In this document: one piece after another, positions 34,630 through 47,271 of the stretch
Numbering within the stretch: the stretch's first letter is position 1
How the letters are laid out: each line of letters starts with the position of its first letter
The notes under the pieces: model-generated
Database searches by the model: none
Seen by the model: the letters and a program-made list of their open reading frames with translations, nothing else
What the model was told of the DNA's origin: nothing
Origin: Isoetes taiwanensis
Taxonomy: Eukaryota > Streptophyta > Lycopodiopsida > Isoetales > Isoetaceae
NCBI GenBank assembly: GCA_021234155.1
Contig: JAJEKV010000495.1
Coordinates: forward strand, 1-64,000
Direction of reading: 5' to 3'
Length of the DNA stretch: 64,000 nt
Position numbers and translations under genes: made by a program

Positions 34630-37085
34630 ATGATTCAATAAAATATAATGTTCAAAGGGTATAACAGACTGGTTGAATATGAAAAGCCTGACATGAAATA
34701 TAGCAGGGAACATAATATAGACAGACTGGCATTAGTAGTAAAAAGAAATTTGTCCAAATAGAAGGATCTAAAATGGAGAGCTTGAAGCTCAGTAAATTAA
34801 ACATTGCTGCAAATTTGATTTTTCAGAAAGTATATGGGAGTTCAGTTTTTTATATAAAGCTTAGAAGTGTCGTAAGTGCACCTGCAACAACCTTGAAAAA
34901 CGTAAAAGCGCCCACCTAAAAGCATAAACTAGATAAAAACAATGGCAGGATTCAGGTTAGGTCCATGCTTTTTGCGTATATGCATCTTTAAGATAGAATC
35001 AATCTGCAGAAGCCAAAATCAATGTGCAGCAGCAAAGCTATGGATTAGATCTTAGTCAAGCATTTCACAAATTGCAGTAGATGGTATTCAAACTTGCCTA
35101 GCTGTAAGATGGCAAATTATATTGCCGATTGGCAAATTTTTCGCCAGTCCAGTGCATAGTATAAGAGAAAACCTAATTTCTGAATAGAGGAAAAATGCAA
35201 ACAAAGTTACCTCAATGCCGAAAAAATCCACAGTGTGTCCCTCAACACCCAAGACTAAAAAGCCTTACCGCTGTGTTATTTTGATTCTTTACAGAAGTTG
35301 TATTCAGGAAATTTCAGAGATAGTCTATGAAGTAACAGGGCCAAATGAAGAAACTTTGATGCTGTTTCCCGGGGCTACTTATATCACTTAAGACCGGTCC
35401 CATGTTCATCCTTCAAGCTTCAGCACTGCAAATCTGTATGGAAGTTCATTAGGGAATGTTATTTTGACTACCACGCATCTTTGTCTCTCAAGCTTTGGAA
35501 CTTAGCAGCGGCCAATTTTGCCCTGGGCAATTTTCCATTGAATTGGCAGCCAATTTTTATGAAATCTTACTCATCTGTGTAAACAACCCTAAATGATGCA
35601 ATGAAGTATGGAGGTCGGCTATGACGCATAAGAAAGGCCAAAAAGCAGTTTGTCTTCTCCACTCAACGCCTGCAAAATAAAATCTTGGGATTATCTAACT
35701 GCAACTTCGTCAGCCCAACTGCTCCAAGAACGGCGATGATCGATACTTTCTCAACCTAGCTCTCTCCAACTGGAACGTTGATAGCTCCCTTAAGTAAAAT
35801 AAAGAGATCGGAAGGAATTCAGCTGCGCAAAGGAAGGCAACCAGATTTTCAGGTATTTTCTAATTTTACAGGCCGTCGATGCAAAATATTGGAGATCCAA
35901 CGGCCTGCAATAATTTTTGCTGATGTGTCACGACACGTGGCATAGCTGCAGGAATCGGGCAGGGGTTAGGCGGCCTGCTAAAAAAAAAACAAGGTCTTTG
36001 CTTGGCGGAGGTTACCTACCGGTGGCAGAGAATGTGTTTTCGTGTTTCATTTGCCGATTTTGTTTTTTCATGGTTCTTGTTGGGTCATTTTTGTGTGTCG
36101 GGGCTTATTAATGGTTTTGAATGTGGGGTTTTTGTTTGTGTTGTTTTGTTTTGTTTTGTTTATGAATTGTACATGGACCAAGAAGGTTTTGCAAAGCTTA
36201 AATTGCTAGACCAATTGCATATTCTTAACTCTAATGGCATATTCTTAACTCTAATGGGTGTTGAACTCTAATGGGTTTTTAAAAAAAATAAAAAAGATGT
36301 CGTCGTTGATTTTGGCTTGCTCCCTAGAGATCGCGACAGTGGCATGCCCTCTCCTGCGATGGCGGTGAGAATGGCGGTGGCGGCCAACTCCTCCCTTGAA
36401 CCGGCTATGGCGTTGAAGCAAAGAAGGCCATGGCATCTAAGCGATAAAGAAAAGCCGAAGCTTGGCGAATTAAACTTCAACCCAATTAATCTCGGTCTGC
36501 TTGAGGTATCAAGCTTTTGAATCAAGCTGAACAAACCCAGTTCTATTTGATCCACCGATGGTTCTTATCTTTGCACAACCTAAAAGCAATAAAGCTTCAC
36601 ATTCAAAGCTTAGGATTGAAACAAAGCGTTTCTAAACTCAAAGCTCTCTTCCCTACCTTTCCTTCCTGATCTAGCGCAAGACTACTCTCCATACCCATCC
36701 ATGTCGCCGCCATGTTGCCCTCCCGCTCTGGAACTACAAAGCACCCACGCAAATCGAAGCTACCCAAAAACTTGCGAGCACCCGGCCCACTGCCCCCTCA
36801 CCAAGTGTAAGGCCAAAAACGAAAAAGGTAGCCAGTAAAAAAATGGGCTACCACACCTTTTGAATTTCCACAATAAAACCGGGTTTCCAAAAACAATTAC
36901 GAACTAATAGGGATTGGCGTGATTATGATCTTTATCTAAAACATAATAGCCATTTATGAAGAATGCTTTTTTGTAGTTATATTCGGGGATAGGTTCTCAC
37001 GTACATCTAAATCTAAATTCTCGTATAAAATTAAAAAAATACATTTTTGAAAAAAATGTATTTTCGTTTTTTTTAGTAAGCCCGA
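34630..37085. other. No gene seen
   Basis: About 2.4 kb. The 36650-36800 part resembles a leader (pyrimidine-rich, ATGTCGCCGCCATG) but no gene follows. Near 36220 the phrase CATATTCTTAACTCTAATGG is duplicated. Confidence 0.45.
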
Positions 37086-37099
37086 AAAAAAAAATTTCA

Positions 37100-37693
37100 A
37101 ATTCAACAAGTTGAAGCTTAAAGATTACAAGGAGGCTGGAAAATTGTGCACTAAGGTATTAGAGTTAGAGCTTGAATGTGAAAGCATTGTATAGAAGGGG
37201 CCAGTGCATACATTGAAGCCGGCAGATATGGATTTAGCGTAATTGGATATAAAAAGCATTTGGATATTGATCCAAATAATAGGGAAGTTCGCTAGAAAGT
37301 ACAAGACCTTCAAAAGAGACAAATAGAATACAATAAAAAGGAAGCAAAATGTACGGAACATGTTTGCGGGCTAGGATGGGAAGATCCCGAATCTAAGAAG
37401 GTGGAACTGAGGCAAGGGTGATACTATAAAAAAGACACTTCTTTGAAGCAATGGTACGTGGATGCCGGCGGCATGATGGGTATACCTATGGTCCGGCCAT
37501 AAAAGATGTCGATTGGTTAAGGGTGTGGCAATTGAAATTAAAGCAAATGATGTAATGCCATTTTGGGGCATTGGCACTTTAACTTGTTAAAGTTAATAGT
37601 CCGAAAGCAATTGTGAGCCTGTTAAGATGAGCTTTTCGAGAATCTGGTGATTTTTTCTTTTGGATGTTTCAAAAAAAAAAAAAAAAAAAAAAA
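37100..37693 (+). pseudogene. Retrocopy of the TPR region of an FKBP62/65 (ROF)-type immunophilin
   Basis: From 37108 the frame reads KLKLKDYKEAGKLCTKVLEL. With several small frameshifts it continues RASAYIEA, DMDLA.LDIK, ILDIDPNNREV-like, KQIEYNKKEAK and NMFA. This is the third TPR motif and calmodulin-binding-like tail of plant multi-domain FKBPs (ROF1/ROF2), cytosolic and nuclear peptidyl-prolyl isomerases that bind HSP90. No intron interrupts it. About 300 bp of apparent 3' untranslated sequence follow, then 23 A residues at 37671-37693. Intron loss, 5' truncation and the A tail mark a LINE-mobilised processed pseudogene. I could not find flanking target-site duplications. Confidence 0.8.
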
Positions 37694-39063
37694 GGGAAGG
37701 AGAAGGATTTTAATCACGTTTTGTAGGGACGATCTTAGTGCAATCATGCACTTAGATGAGATATGTTATTAAGTATGATTTCCTTACAATTGGTTTGGTT
37801 GCCCATTTAGAACATGCCATGAGCTCGCGAACCTTCATTGCACTTTAACTATGATTAACATCTTTATAGATTTACGTTGCTGAATTTTAGCCATTCCCAT
37901 AATCTAACATACCTAGTCATCCAGGGGTTTGGGTGAGATTCCTTGCTCATTAATCATCATGTTTTCTTCTTAAGTGTAGATGTTATACTTAAAAATAACA
38001 CAATATTTTATGTTGTACAAGGCAATACATGCTTGTGTTGGAGGTGATAGCACCGTTTTCATGAGTGCATCTAAAGCTTGACTAAGAAGAAGAAGAAGAG
38101 CATATTTTTCCTCCAACTCGTCAATCGATTAAGAATTATGTGCGTACCCAAGCGGTGATACACATCCGCCATAGCGGTTGCGGGGATCTACTTGGTACAT
38201 ATTTTCTTTTATTCTTGGTCTTGATTATAGAAAGACACTAACTTCTTGCTCTAAAGTTTCTTGATAGGGAAAAGCGTTCAGAGGGATTTCAAGCTATATC
38301 AGCGGCGGACTTGGCGAGCTTCGGATGACCTCCCTTTCAGCTTTTCTCGACATCTCGATTGAAGTTTGGGAGCGTGTATGTCTAGTTTCACATGCGAAAT
38401 GACCATCAAAAAACACGATTCTTCATATTTTTGTTTTCTATTTAGTTGGTGCTACATTTATTCGGATCTAAAATCTAACGGCGTATTGAGTGTAGTCTTT
38501 GCTACAAAGGAAGCTTTTTATCTATGTTGAGGTAGAATTTCCGGGTCAGGAGCCCGAGGCCAATGTTCTTCCTCCGCTTAACCTTATACAACATTGTATT
38601 TTGCTAGATGTGATTTTAGTGACTTGCTTTTTGATACATGGTTGTCCCTTAAATCCTAAAGGGTGGCATATTTTTTTTCATGTTCTTTGTGTGAAGGTGT
38701 TAAATTCATAAAACTTGAAATAACATTAATGATGTAGTTAAATCATGGTTTTAGGTCTTTATGGGGCTACTAAATTAAAATCTTTCTTGAGTAATGCACA
38801 ACGATCCACTTACATGCGATCACGGCTTTATTAAATCTCTTTATTAATGACAACAACAAAGGGAAAATTGTACTAGGCGAAGTGCAAATTGATCCCATTG
38901 TTAAATCTTGAAATCGGCGGCATGGGCCGCGAAAAATGCGGCATAGATAAAGTCCACGAGCATAGAAGTATATTCAAAAAATCATATTCAGTGAATGCCT
39001 TTTCCTACACTAACTATCAAGTTTGAATGCTTTGTAAATTACAAAAGTGCGGTGAAGTCCAAA
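37694..39063. other. No gene seen
   Basis: About 1.4 kb of AT-rich DNA; only short frames of no recognised family. Confidence 0.45.
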
Positions 39064-39780
39064 TCATAGCGGTTTCATTTGAGAGAAAATAGCATAAGGC
39101 GGAAGCAAAAGCATCACGTTATCCTTATCAATCACCGCCACAACAAGCTTGAAAGACCACAAATAGGATATAGCATGGATAGAGTTGAACTTGAGCAGAG
39201 AGTTGAATGTATTTCCCACATCGGTAATTACAAAATTCACCCACAAACCGAAACATAAAAGCTCGAGAGTAAATATAAAATTTATAGAGACTTGATGTAA
39301 TATGTAATAGCACATGACAATAGACCTCATGGAATATATAATGTGCCAAATGACAAACAATATATTACGGCATTCTTATTGTCGACATCCGGGAAAATAA
39401 ACTCCGGAAAAAAATACTTTTGGTCTTTGTCATGTAATATCGCTTGATTGTCAAGACCTCTGAATAGTGATGTTGGACCCATTTCATTTTTACAGTTATG
39501 GTTTGAAAACAACATCTATGAAGACCCTAAAGAACAAAAAACGGATTACAAATGGACTGAACTATGCAAAATGATAAAAGCGCATATTTTCTTGCATACT
39601 TCAATTCCCAACTTGCGCTTCCGCACAAAAGTCTTAAATTCTCGATAGCGACGGACCACAATCGGAAATTCACGAGGCCGCGATATATCGTCATTGGAGA
39701 AAAAAAGTTGATTGTAGAATATCCCAGAAGTTGAATCACGCACATCCAAAATTACAATGATTATTACAGAAAACCGAATC
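39064..39780 (-). pseudogene. Possible decayed protein, unknown family
   Basis: Three consecutive minus-strand frames look protein-like rather than random: 39546-39749 (contains PREFPIVVRRYREFKTFVRK), 39327-39515 (contains DKDQKYFFPEFIFPDVDNKN) and 39064-39360. They do not join without frameshifts. No motif is known to me. It could be part of an old element or of a captured gene. Confidence 0.25.
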
Positions 39781-42700
39781 CGGACATTATGACCTTGTTG
39801 AGGGATTAATTGTGCAAAGTAAGTCTTGTTGACTTGCCGGTACCTTATCCTAGAAGCCGCTTTTGAAACATCAAAGACTAAACATGAAGTCTAATCAGCA
39901 AAAGCGGTGAAAAGAAAAAAAGAATTACTGCGGGATATCGTGGGACATCATTACCAAAGAATGTTTTGTAATTAGCCTACTTGACCATTCCATATTTTTA
40001 TTCTCTTCTTGGGGACCACTCCTTAAATTTATCTTGATGCCAATTCTCTTAGAAATCGAAAATTAATTAATGTTACTCCAAAACCACCTATCACGAATTA
40101 AATCCTATCTATTAAAGACTAAAAGCAAGGCATGCAAACTCCTTAAAAGCTGGGATTAGCCAATAATGGTATTGTAATGCCGACTAAATAAACATATATT
40201 TTGCAATCTCAACTTAGATCGGCAAATTTGTTACCTTCTTTTGTATGATAGAAGGTGGATGGCAATTATTCTTTGTCTTTAAAGAGAACCCTACGGTTCC
40301 TATATTTATAGAATGCAAAATCTTTCTTGATTTTGTCACTATTCAATTACTCCAATCGTGATTGTCATTTATTCATCCGCTTACGGAAAATATGTAGCTT
40401 ACGCAAAATATCACGACATCCTAGTAAAGCGTATAGCCGTCAAGGACTTAAAATGAAAGCATGAGGTAACTTAATGCCATGGCCTCCAACTTGACTACAC
40501 CATATATTTATTTAAGTACGATACTGGGACATGTTTTGGGCGACAAATGCCCATGGATGCGTTCAAGATTACAATGAAGAAACTTTCTTCACGACAAGGG
40601 CACTATAGATGCATAGTTGTTTTGAGCCTACAACAAATAAACTTTCCGGTCCCCTTTGGGCCTACAATGCCATGCCATGGTCCAATAGCCTCCTTGGTCG
40701 GTGACTTCAAGCTTTTTAATCATTAAACTACTAATCAAAAGGACAATGTTGCCTATGTTCCATGAAATTATAAAAGCGTTGCTTTCAACTCTGGGTTCGG
40801 ATGTATTATCAACTTGGATTGAATGTAAAACAACAACTCATTTGCCAAAGCTAAGTTATATGCAATAAATATTTTACGAAGTTCCCTTTGAAAGAAGCGG
40901 CTAGAGCTTCTGAGATAGGTTTTTGGATTAAGAGGTTGAAAATCAAAGGCAGGTGCACTCAAAAGGAAGACTCAAGTTTTTGAGCTCTAACTACCAAGAA
41001 AGCAACAAGGCAAGATAAAGAAAAATGGAGAGGGGGTATATCTGGTTTTTAGCGAAATTTGAACTTACGGTTTTATGTAATGGCATGGCACATTGAATCC
41101 GCAACTGCATACTCAAAACAACCACGTTAGCGGAAGAGGGATTCTCAGGGATAAAAAGCTACATATATGTTTTAAATTCGCCGGCTATGGAGTATGGAGC
41201 CACACTAACTAAAGAGCACGGCATATAGCCATAGCTACCGAAAAGGAATGAGCTGGATGACCGAAAGCACTTACGAGGGCACCGCTTTTAGCGATCACCA
41301 AGATATGCTAGGCATATGCCCGATATACCCGGATATGCCCACATACCCATAAATCCAGGGTTTGCCCCTTAGGGCAACAAAAAACTAGTCAAAAGCACGT
41401 TTGATTACTTTGCATAGCAAATTGTGGTGGGATCAGTGTGGGTCCTATCATCAAAAGTATCTACATTGTAAATCGCGTAAGAGGAGGCTACTTTTGCTAA
41501 CGCCCGGTGTCACCAATTAATAAGATCTTAAATAAATGATCAAATTGATTGTTCTTGTGGATGAGGCTTGGGGCAAAGGGTAGGCAACACAAATTGATAG
41601 AGAATGACCCTAATCAAGTAGAAGAACTATGTATATAAATGTTATGTTGTGCCCTAATTATGATGTTTATTTTGTTTTAAGTTTCTAGATTCATCATATA
41701 ATCTAAGTTTTACAAGAAAAGGTTTTCTAGGTCCATCACGTAACCTAAGTTTTACAAGCAAAAGGCCAATAAGCATAATGTTCATGGCAACACAATGCTT
41801 CTTTATATAGGTAGGTCAACTATGCGAATGAAAGTGTGCATGCACGAAAAGCACATTTCATTTTTTTTTTTTTTTTTGCGTAGAACCTTGTGCATATCAA
41901 TGGGTCGATGCAAGCAATCACAATGATTGTTTTTTAAGACTTATATATAGAATCTTCACCAAATTCAAGCCAAAGAATCCTTAAAAGAATAATAGCCTAA
42001 TTTGCTAATGCTAAATACATGGGGAATTATCATTACAAGAAATTTATCTTGTGACCCATAGTGCAAAATGTAGCCCACTTTAAAAAAAGAAAGTTCATGT
42101 GGGCTCTTGTAATAAATTTGTCTTCCCCGACTTACTCATGCAAGGGCGGACTTGTATATCTTTGGAATGGTGCAAAAGATTTTCTTGAAATGCAGGACCT
42201 AATAGTGAAGAATTTGTGTAAGAAGCTTTCCTTGTATTGACTTATGTACGTCGGATTTGTGAGTACCTAATTTGAGAAACAGGGAGACTTAGATCGTGTT
42301 CTTGCCTCGTGTTTTAGAGGAAGATTGAGAATATAGATTTTGTTCCATGGTCTCCTCATATAGCGAGGATTGATAATATGGATGTTGTTCCATGGTCTCC
42401 TCATAGAGGTTATCTTTTTTTTTTTTCCACTTACACTTTAGGGTCGGTTGAAAAAAAGGAGAGGTGAATTTGCGTGTTTGTTACCCTCTGTAGGTCTTGG
42501 AAGGTGTTTGATATAATCAAGAATCTGCGACGCAAAGACTTGAAATGTTCGATATTTTCTATGAAATGTTTTGAACTGATTTGTATACTTGTAATAGTTC
42601 AAGGAGTTGGAATGGAATGAAATCAAGGATTTGGAATGAAACGGAGTAATTGTTTTTAGCCGTGGAAAGCGGAAATAATGAAATTGATTAAATGGAACTG

Positions 42701-43757
42701 TGTAACTATTTGAGTTGTGAAATTATGTAATTGTTAGGCCGTTTCCCATGGGCATAAAACTTCCAAGTTTTTTCGGGCTAGAAAAGGACGTCCAAGTTTT
42801 TTCTGGTTGTCTTCTTGTCGTTTTCTTGTAGGTTTGATTGTCTGTTACATACTAAGAACAAAGGATAACACACAATGAGGGTTAAGATCCATGGGAACAA
42901 AGTAAATCTCAAGTCGATGTAGGCCGCACCACAAACTTGAGAAAATTTCAAGGTTAATGCCTCTAGGAAGCCACCTTAGCAAATCTGCAGTCAAGGTAGG
43001 ACCTCACAACAACCTTGAGAAAAATTCAAGATTCATGCCTCTAAGAAGCCACCTTTAGTGAGAATCAGCTTGAAATTTTTGCTTTAAATTTCAAAGTGAT
43101 TAAGGCTATAATTTCAAGGTGGATAAAATTTTCTTAAACCAGTGAGCCTTAGCATGTTCAAATAAATTTGCTTGTAATGTGAATTTTTAAGAAAGTGCAT
43201 GTCCACAAATTGTTTTCTACTACACATTCCATAACATTTGCGCATGTTTTGGCCTAATTTGGCAATCATAAATTCGTGAATTGCATCGAGTGACCAGCCA
43301 CTTAAAAGGTGTATTGTGATTTACTTTGTTGGTTTATTTTGAATAACATATACATAATACATATGCACCATTTCCATGGGCCTAAACAGTCAGCTTTATT
43401 GTCGGCACATTTAACACAGCTAGCTGAGACTTTCTTGCCAATCTGGCAACCTCCATATTATTATATTCTTTTAGCAACTGGGAGTAAGAGGCCATGTTCT
43501 GAACCGGCTTTCTTGAAGCTCCAATATAAAAGTTACACAAAGGGCTTTACTCGGGCTTTTTAGTGATGACTGACTGGAAATTATGAAGTAAAGGCTGGCA
43601 CAAGGAATATTCCAGTGGTCAACCGATGAAAAGCACTATGGAAGATGTTCGTTTCAAAATATTATTACTCTGTCTAGCATGCAATGGAGCACCGATGACC
43701 CCACTAGCAACAACCTAGCATCCTTGGTTAGTTATGCAAGAAATGTAAAGTGTATAC
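39781..43757. other. No gene; several short direct duplications
   Basis: About 4 kb. Visible tandem duplications: CTAAGTTTTACAAG units at 41650-41760 (period about 47); GTTCCATGGTCTCCTCATA at about 42340 and 42385 (period 45); AAACTTGAGAAAATTTCAAG and its relative at about 42930 and 43013 (period 83), ending GAAGCCACCTT each time. A poly(T) run at about 41863-41878 and another near 42415 may be old retroelement tails. I looked for further BSL phosphatase exons on the minus strand here and saw none. Confidence 0.5.
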
Positions 43758-44186
43758 CTTTAATGCAAGTAACAGTGCAATTGTTTCTAAGCGGTATTGT
43801 CCTTTATCCACATAATCTCCCAGAAAGAGGTAGTCAATATACCTGAAACAAACAAACCAGCTCCATCAAATTCTTAATAAAAATGAGAAAACACTCTGGT
43901 CGAAAGCGTCTTAGTTTCATAAAGAGTTACCGTACGTGATGTCCCCAGCACTTGAAGGAGAACCATATTCATCAAATAAATGCATCAAATTGCCAAACTG
44001 ACCATGCAGATCCCCAAATATTTTGACCGGGGCTTTTATTTTCAGAACGCTTGGTTCACGTATAAATAGCCGTTCTGCATTTTCACATAGCTCCAATATC
44101 TCGTTGAACTCCAAAAAGAATTGTCTCCTCACAGGTGGCTTCCAACCTCTTGGCTTCAATAAATGTGACAAAACCTTATATGACAT
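43758..44186 (-). pseudogene. Two exons of a BSL/BSU1-type Ser/Thr protein phosphatase
   Basis: Exon 1 (about 44177 to 43936) reads VLSHLLKPRGWKPPVRRQFF, EFNEILELCENAERLF, APVKIFGDLHGQFGNLMHLF and DEYGSPSSAGDI. Exon 2 (43842-43758) reads YIDYLFLGDYVDKG then QYRLETIALLLALK. The 93-bp intron has GT..AG ends and restores the phase exactly (T of GDIT, then Y). GDLHG and GDYVDKG are the first two metal-binding signatures of PPP-family phosphatases. The LLKPRGWKPPVRRQFF lead-in is specific to plant kelch-phosphatases of brassinosteroid signalling. Unlike the PPR and deSI remnants, no stop or frameshift is seen inside these exons. However, the upstream kelch domain and linker and the downstream GNHE and later motifs are absent from the surroundings, so the gene is truncated on both sides. 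Confidence 0.88.
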
Positions 44187-44319
44187 TTACATATTGGTGA
44201 TAAGTTCACATTGGATGCCAACAATGTGATATCAGATCATATGTGTTAGTGTCCGCCTGGATTATTGGCCCCACCTTGCCAAAATAATATGAAAGAAGAC
44301 TCTTTAGTCTTTATCCAGA

Positions 44320-46470
44320 TCATGATAGTTTCTTGTAAGCCAATTTCTCCAACTCGTTTTGTAATGCTTGAACGTCTTTTCTAATCTCTGATAGTTGCTT
44401 CCAATGGTACCGAGTTGCTTTTCCATCAATTGCGTAGTCAAAGAATCCTCCACCTCTGTATTGCCACTTCCCTCCAAGACTGATTTATGCTGCTGAAGCT
44501 TAAAATCACCAACTTAATAAATCCGGAGCAGGCTTAATGCCAATGAGAATGCTAAATGTAATCATAATACGAAGCTTACCAATTGACATGGTCTTTTATG
44601 TGCAATATTGGTAAAAAGTTCATCTTTTATTTTTGAGAATTCTGCTTCATACTGGCAAAGATGTATTATACACGATGTAAAACTTTTCAGCTGAACCAAA
44701 TGGAGCCACATATGCTAATCACATACTTGGTTTAATTGCCTAGAATCAGACTTAATCCTGCCAAGCTGCAAGAGAGTTTCAACCTTAGTAAGGCACATCA
44801 CCAGAAATCGGTAACTAGAAGCCTAACAAGACCTTTTAAATAGTTTCTAGCCATTGTCCGACTGCATTTATCAAGCTTAAAAATTTTGGATTATCTTTAT
44901 GTACGAATTTGATTTCTGAAGCACTTGATGCCTTTAGTTGGAGAGTTCATCTTCTTTCTTTATCACCTCCCTATGCCAACAATATACTACATGTCACCAC
45001 AAGTCCATTGCTACATATAAAAGCAAATTGATGGTCTGGATGTGTCTTGGAATCTGGCATTTTGTTTACGACAAATCTCAAGCTCTCTTTTTGTCCACTC
45101 CTGACGTTCAGGAAGTTGTATCTTCTGTTACATTTGGCCCTGTAAGTAGTAAACTTAACTATTCCTCTTATTGCTATTTTTCTTGAGGTCTTTCATTCCT
45201 AAATTAATGCTATGGTTTTAGCAATATGAAATTTATGATTCAAAATTTACATTTATATAGATTATAAGGCAGTACCTTATCATCACATTTCGTGGCTCCA
45301 GGATCACGTTCCAAGTGTTGATTTTTGGACTTCAGTTGTGACAATTTCATTTCCATTTCAACCATCTGCTTTGTCAAAAGACAGGCAGAGGCCTAGTTAG
45401 TTATGCATTGGATATATCAATCATTGTACGCATTTAAGAGGTTGCTAACCTTAACCTCATAATTTACTGCACATTCAAGAACACATTCAAGAACGTGGCA
45501 TGATCTTTATGGACTCTTCCTTGGCTTTGTAGTTGCCCTTGGCTGTGTAGCCCCATATGAATTTGCCCTTGGCTATGTAGCTCCATATGAATTTGCAGCA
45601 CAACCACATATGTACCTATTAGATCCATAGGATTCAGTTAGTATTTTGAAGATATATGACTAAGCAAGAGGGATTTCATTGAGATATATCTAACAGCTAA
45701 TACATCCATCAGCTTATTAGCTTATTGAGGAAGACAATTTAAACTAAAATTGTCCCACACTTTCTGCACTTGTGAGAAGCAACGCTTGGAAGTCCACAGT
45801 GGTCTTGTCCGTGATGAAACATATCTGTGGCATATTTCCTTTATCACAAGTTTCTAAGCCAGAAACAATGGGCTAAGTAATGAAATCAAATGCGGATTAT
45901 TTCCTGAAAAATGATGCTCTCCTGGCACATGGGACTCACCTTGAACATCTCCAATGGGCAAATTCTTCTCACTTGCAAGCCTGGTCATCATAAGTTTTTA
46001 CATAAGCAAATCAAGCGAAAAACTACAACCACAAAATTATAGCATTGAATTCGAAAAAAGCTTACTAGCACTCTAAGAGGTTTTTCGTTGTGAAGGCACC
46101 TAATTCACTTGCATTATAAGGGAATGTTCAATACTCTAAAAGCATACCTTGAACTGCCCTGGTCGCCGCTTAAGCCCACTCGAATGCTCCTCAACTACAT
46201 TCACAGTAGTTTTATGGCATTATTCTGCTTGCAAGGTTGCAGCCTATAAGTTCATTAAAAATCCATTACCAGAATCTAAGGATAGTGGCAATCCAGCTAT
46301 ATAGATTCAGTTTTAGCAGAAGGAGATTGCATTTCTGGACATTGTTGAACTTAAACAGAAAAACCAAACCTGCTGGTGAAGTGCAAAGATTGTTGCAACG
46401 CATCCATAAACCAGATCCAATAGGCGCTCCTGAGCTTTGTGAGAAATGGCAAGCAGTGTTGGCTTCAAGA
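44320..46470 (-). CDS. Multi-exon coiled-coil protein, unknown family
   Basis: Seven minus-strand exons with GT..AG borders chain in phase: ~46462-46370 (QERLLDLVYGCVATIFALHQ), 46194-46148 (LRSIRVGLSGDQGSS), 45980-45940 (LASEKNLPIGDVQ), 45466-45450 (17 bp, VNYEVK), 45365-45276 (MVEMEMKLSQLKSKNQHLER), 44765-44727 (LGRIKSDSRQLNQ), 44651-44580 (YEAEFSKIKDELFTNIAHKR). An eighth, 44498-44320, starts LQQHKSVLEGSG. It ends either in-frame (..NYHDLDKD) at about 44305 or, after one base change, as a coiled coil (QLSEIRKDVQALQNELEKLA) with TGA at 44320-44322. Charged heptad-like residues dominate from exon 4 on. A further exon may lie at 46775-46870 (ALNVHLTVLYLQEELR). Phase agreement across so many borders argues for a real gene or a recent copy. 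The family is not recognised; a cytoskeletal or kinetochore coiled-coil protein is one possibility. Confidence 0.6.
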
Positions 46471-46858
46471 TGAATTTGCAGCAGAAACATGCTCACATTA
46501 CTCGCCCCAAAATATTACGCACTGCTGCAAACCAAGCTACGCCCTATTCCGCAAATGGAAGAACATAACACATCAAGAAGAATTTAAAAGAAATAAAGCA
46601 AAAAAAAACGGAACGCTAGATTGAGATTTCTATACCTGGTTTTATCAACTTCTTTAGCAAAGCGTAAGGTGGAAAAATCGTCCGCAAAACCCACAGGAAT
46701 CGTCCTTTTTTCATTCCAATCCACTCAAAAGAAAGCTTAACGCCGCTCCATTTGCCCCAAGCTCCAGACCCACCACCTGGAAACATGCCTGAATGGAAAT
46801 GCTGCTATTGTGAGCAATTCTTAGTTCTTCTTGAAGATAGAGGACGGTAAGATGAACG

Positions 46859-47271
46859 TTGAGCGCTTTGAGGAGAGCGCCTTGCTTCCGGGTGTTCTCC
46901 CATACCCCGATGGATGAGGCTTTGTATGAAGCTGTTCTCCAGGGGTTGGGGATCACTAATATCCTGGAGGAAAACCAAGATTCTTTAGGAATTATAGAGA
47001 ATTTGATTAGATGGGTAATCGAATCTAGATCCAGGGTTGGTTTTTGCAGACATATGCTTCGATAGACCTGGATCATTGAGAGTGGCTGCTCACAATTCCA
47101 GGCCCTATCTTGGTCTTGGCAACAGTTTCGAACGCAACTTATTCACGATGAGTGCACCTTGGAATTTGGAGTCGAACCGATATATTATTGGGCAGCCTTC
47201 TTCGATCTGCATCCCTCCCAGCACCTTAGGGACTTAGATGTAGTGGTGTGGAGGTTCCTGGTAGCAAATTA
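46859..47271 (+). pseudogene. Uninterrupted frame with one TAG, unknown family
   Basis: From ATG 46859 the plus strand is open for 68 codons (contains LYEAVLQGLGITNILEENQD and IRWVIESRSRVGFCRHMLR). It meets TAG at about 47063, then stays open in the same frame for another ~68 codons (TWIIESGCSQFQALSWSWQQ, HDECTLEFGVEPIYYWAAFF, LRDLDVVVWRFLVAN) to the next TAG. Reversing one base in the first TAG would give a ~137-residue protein. No homology is recognised. It borders the poly(T) end of the adjacent LINE and overlaps, on the other strand, the possible first exon of the coiled-coil gene. Confidence 0.35.
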
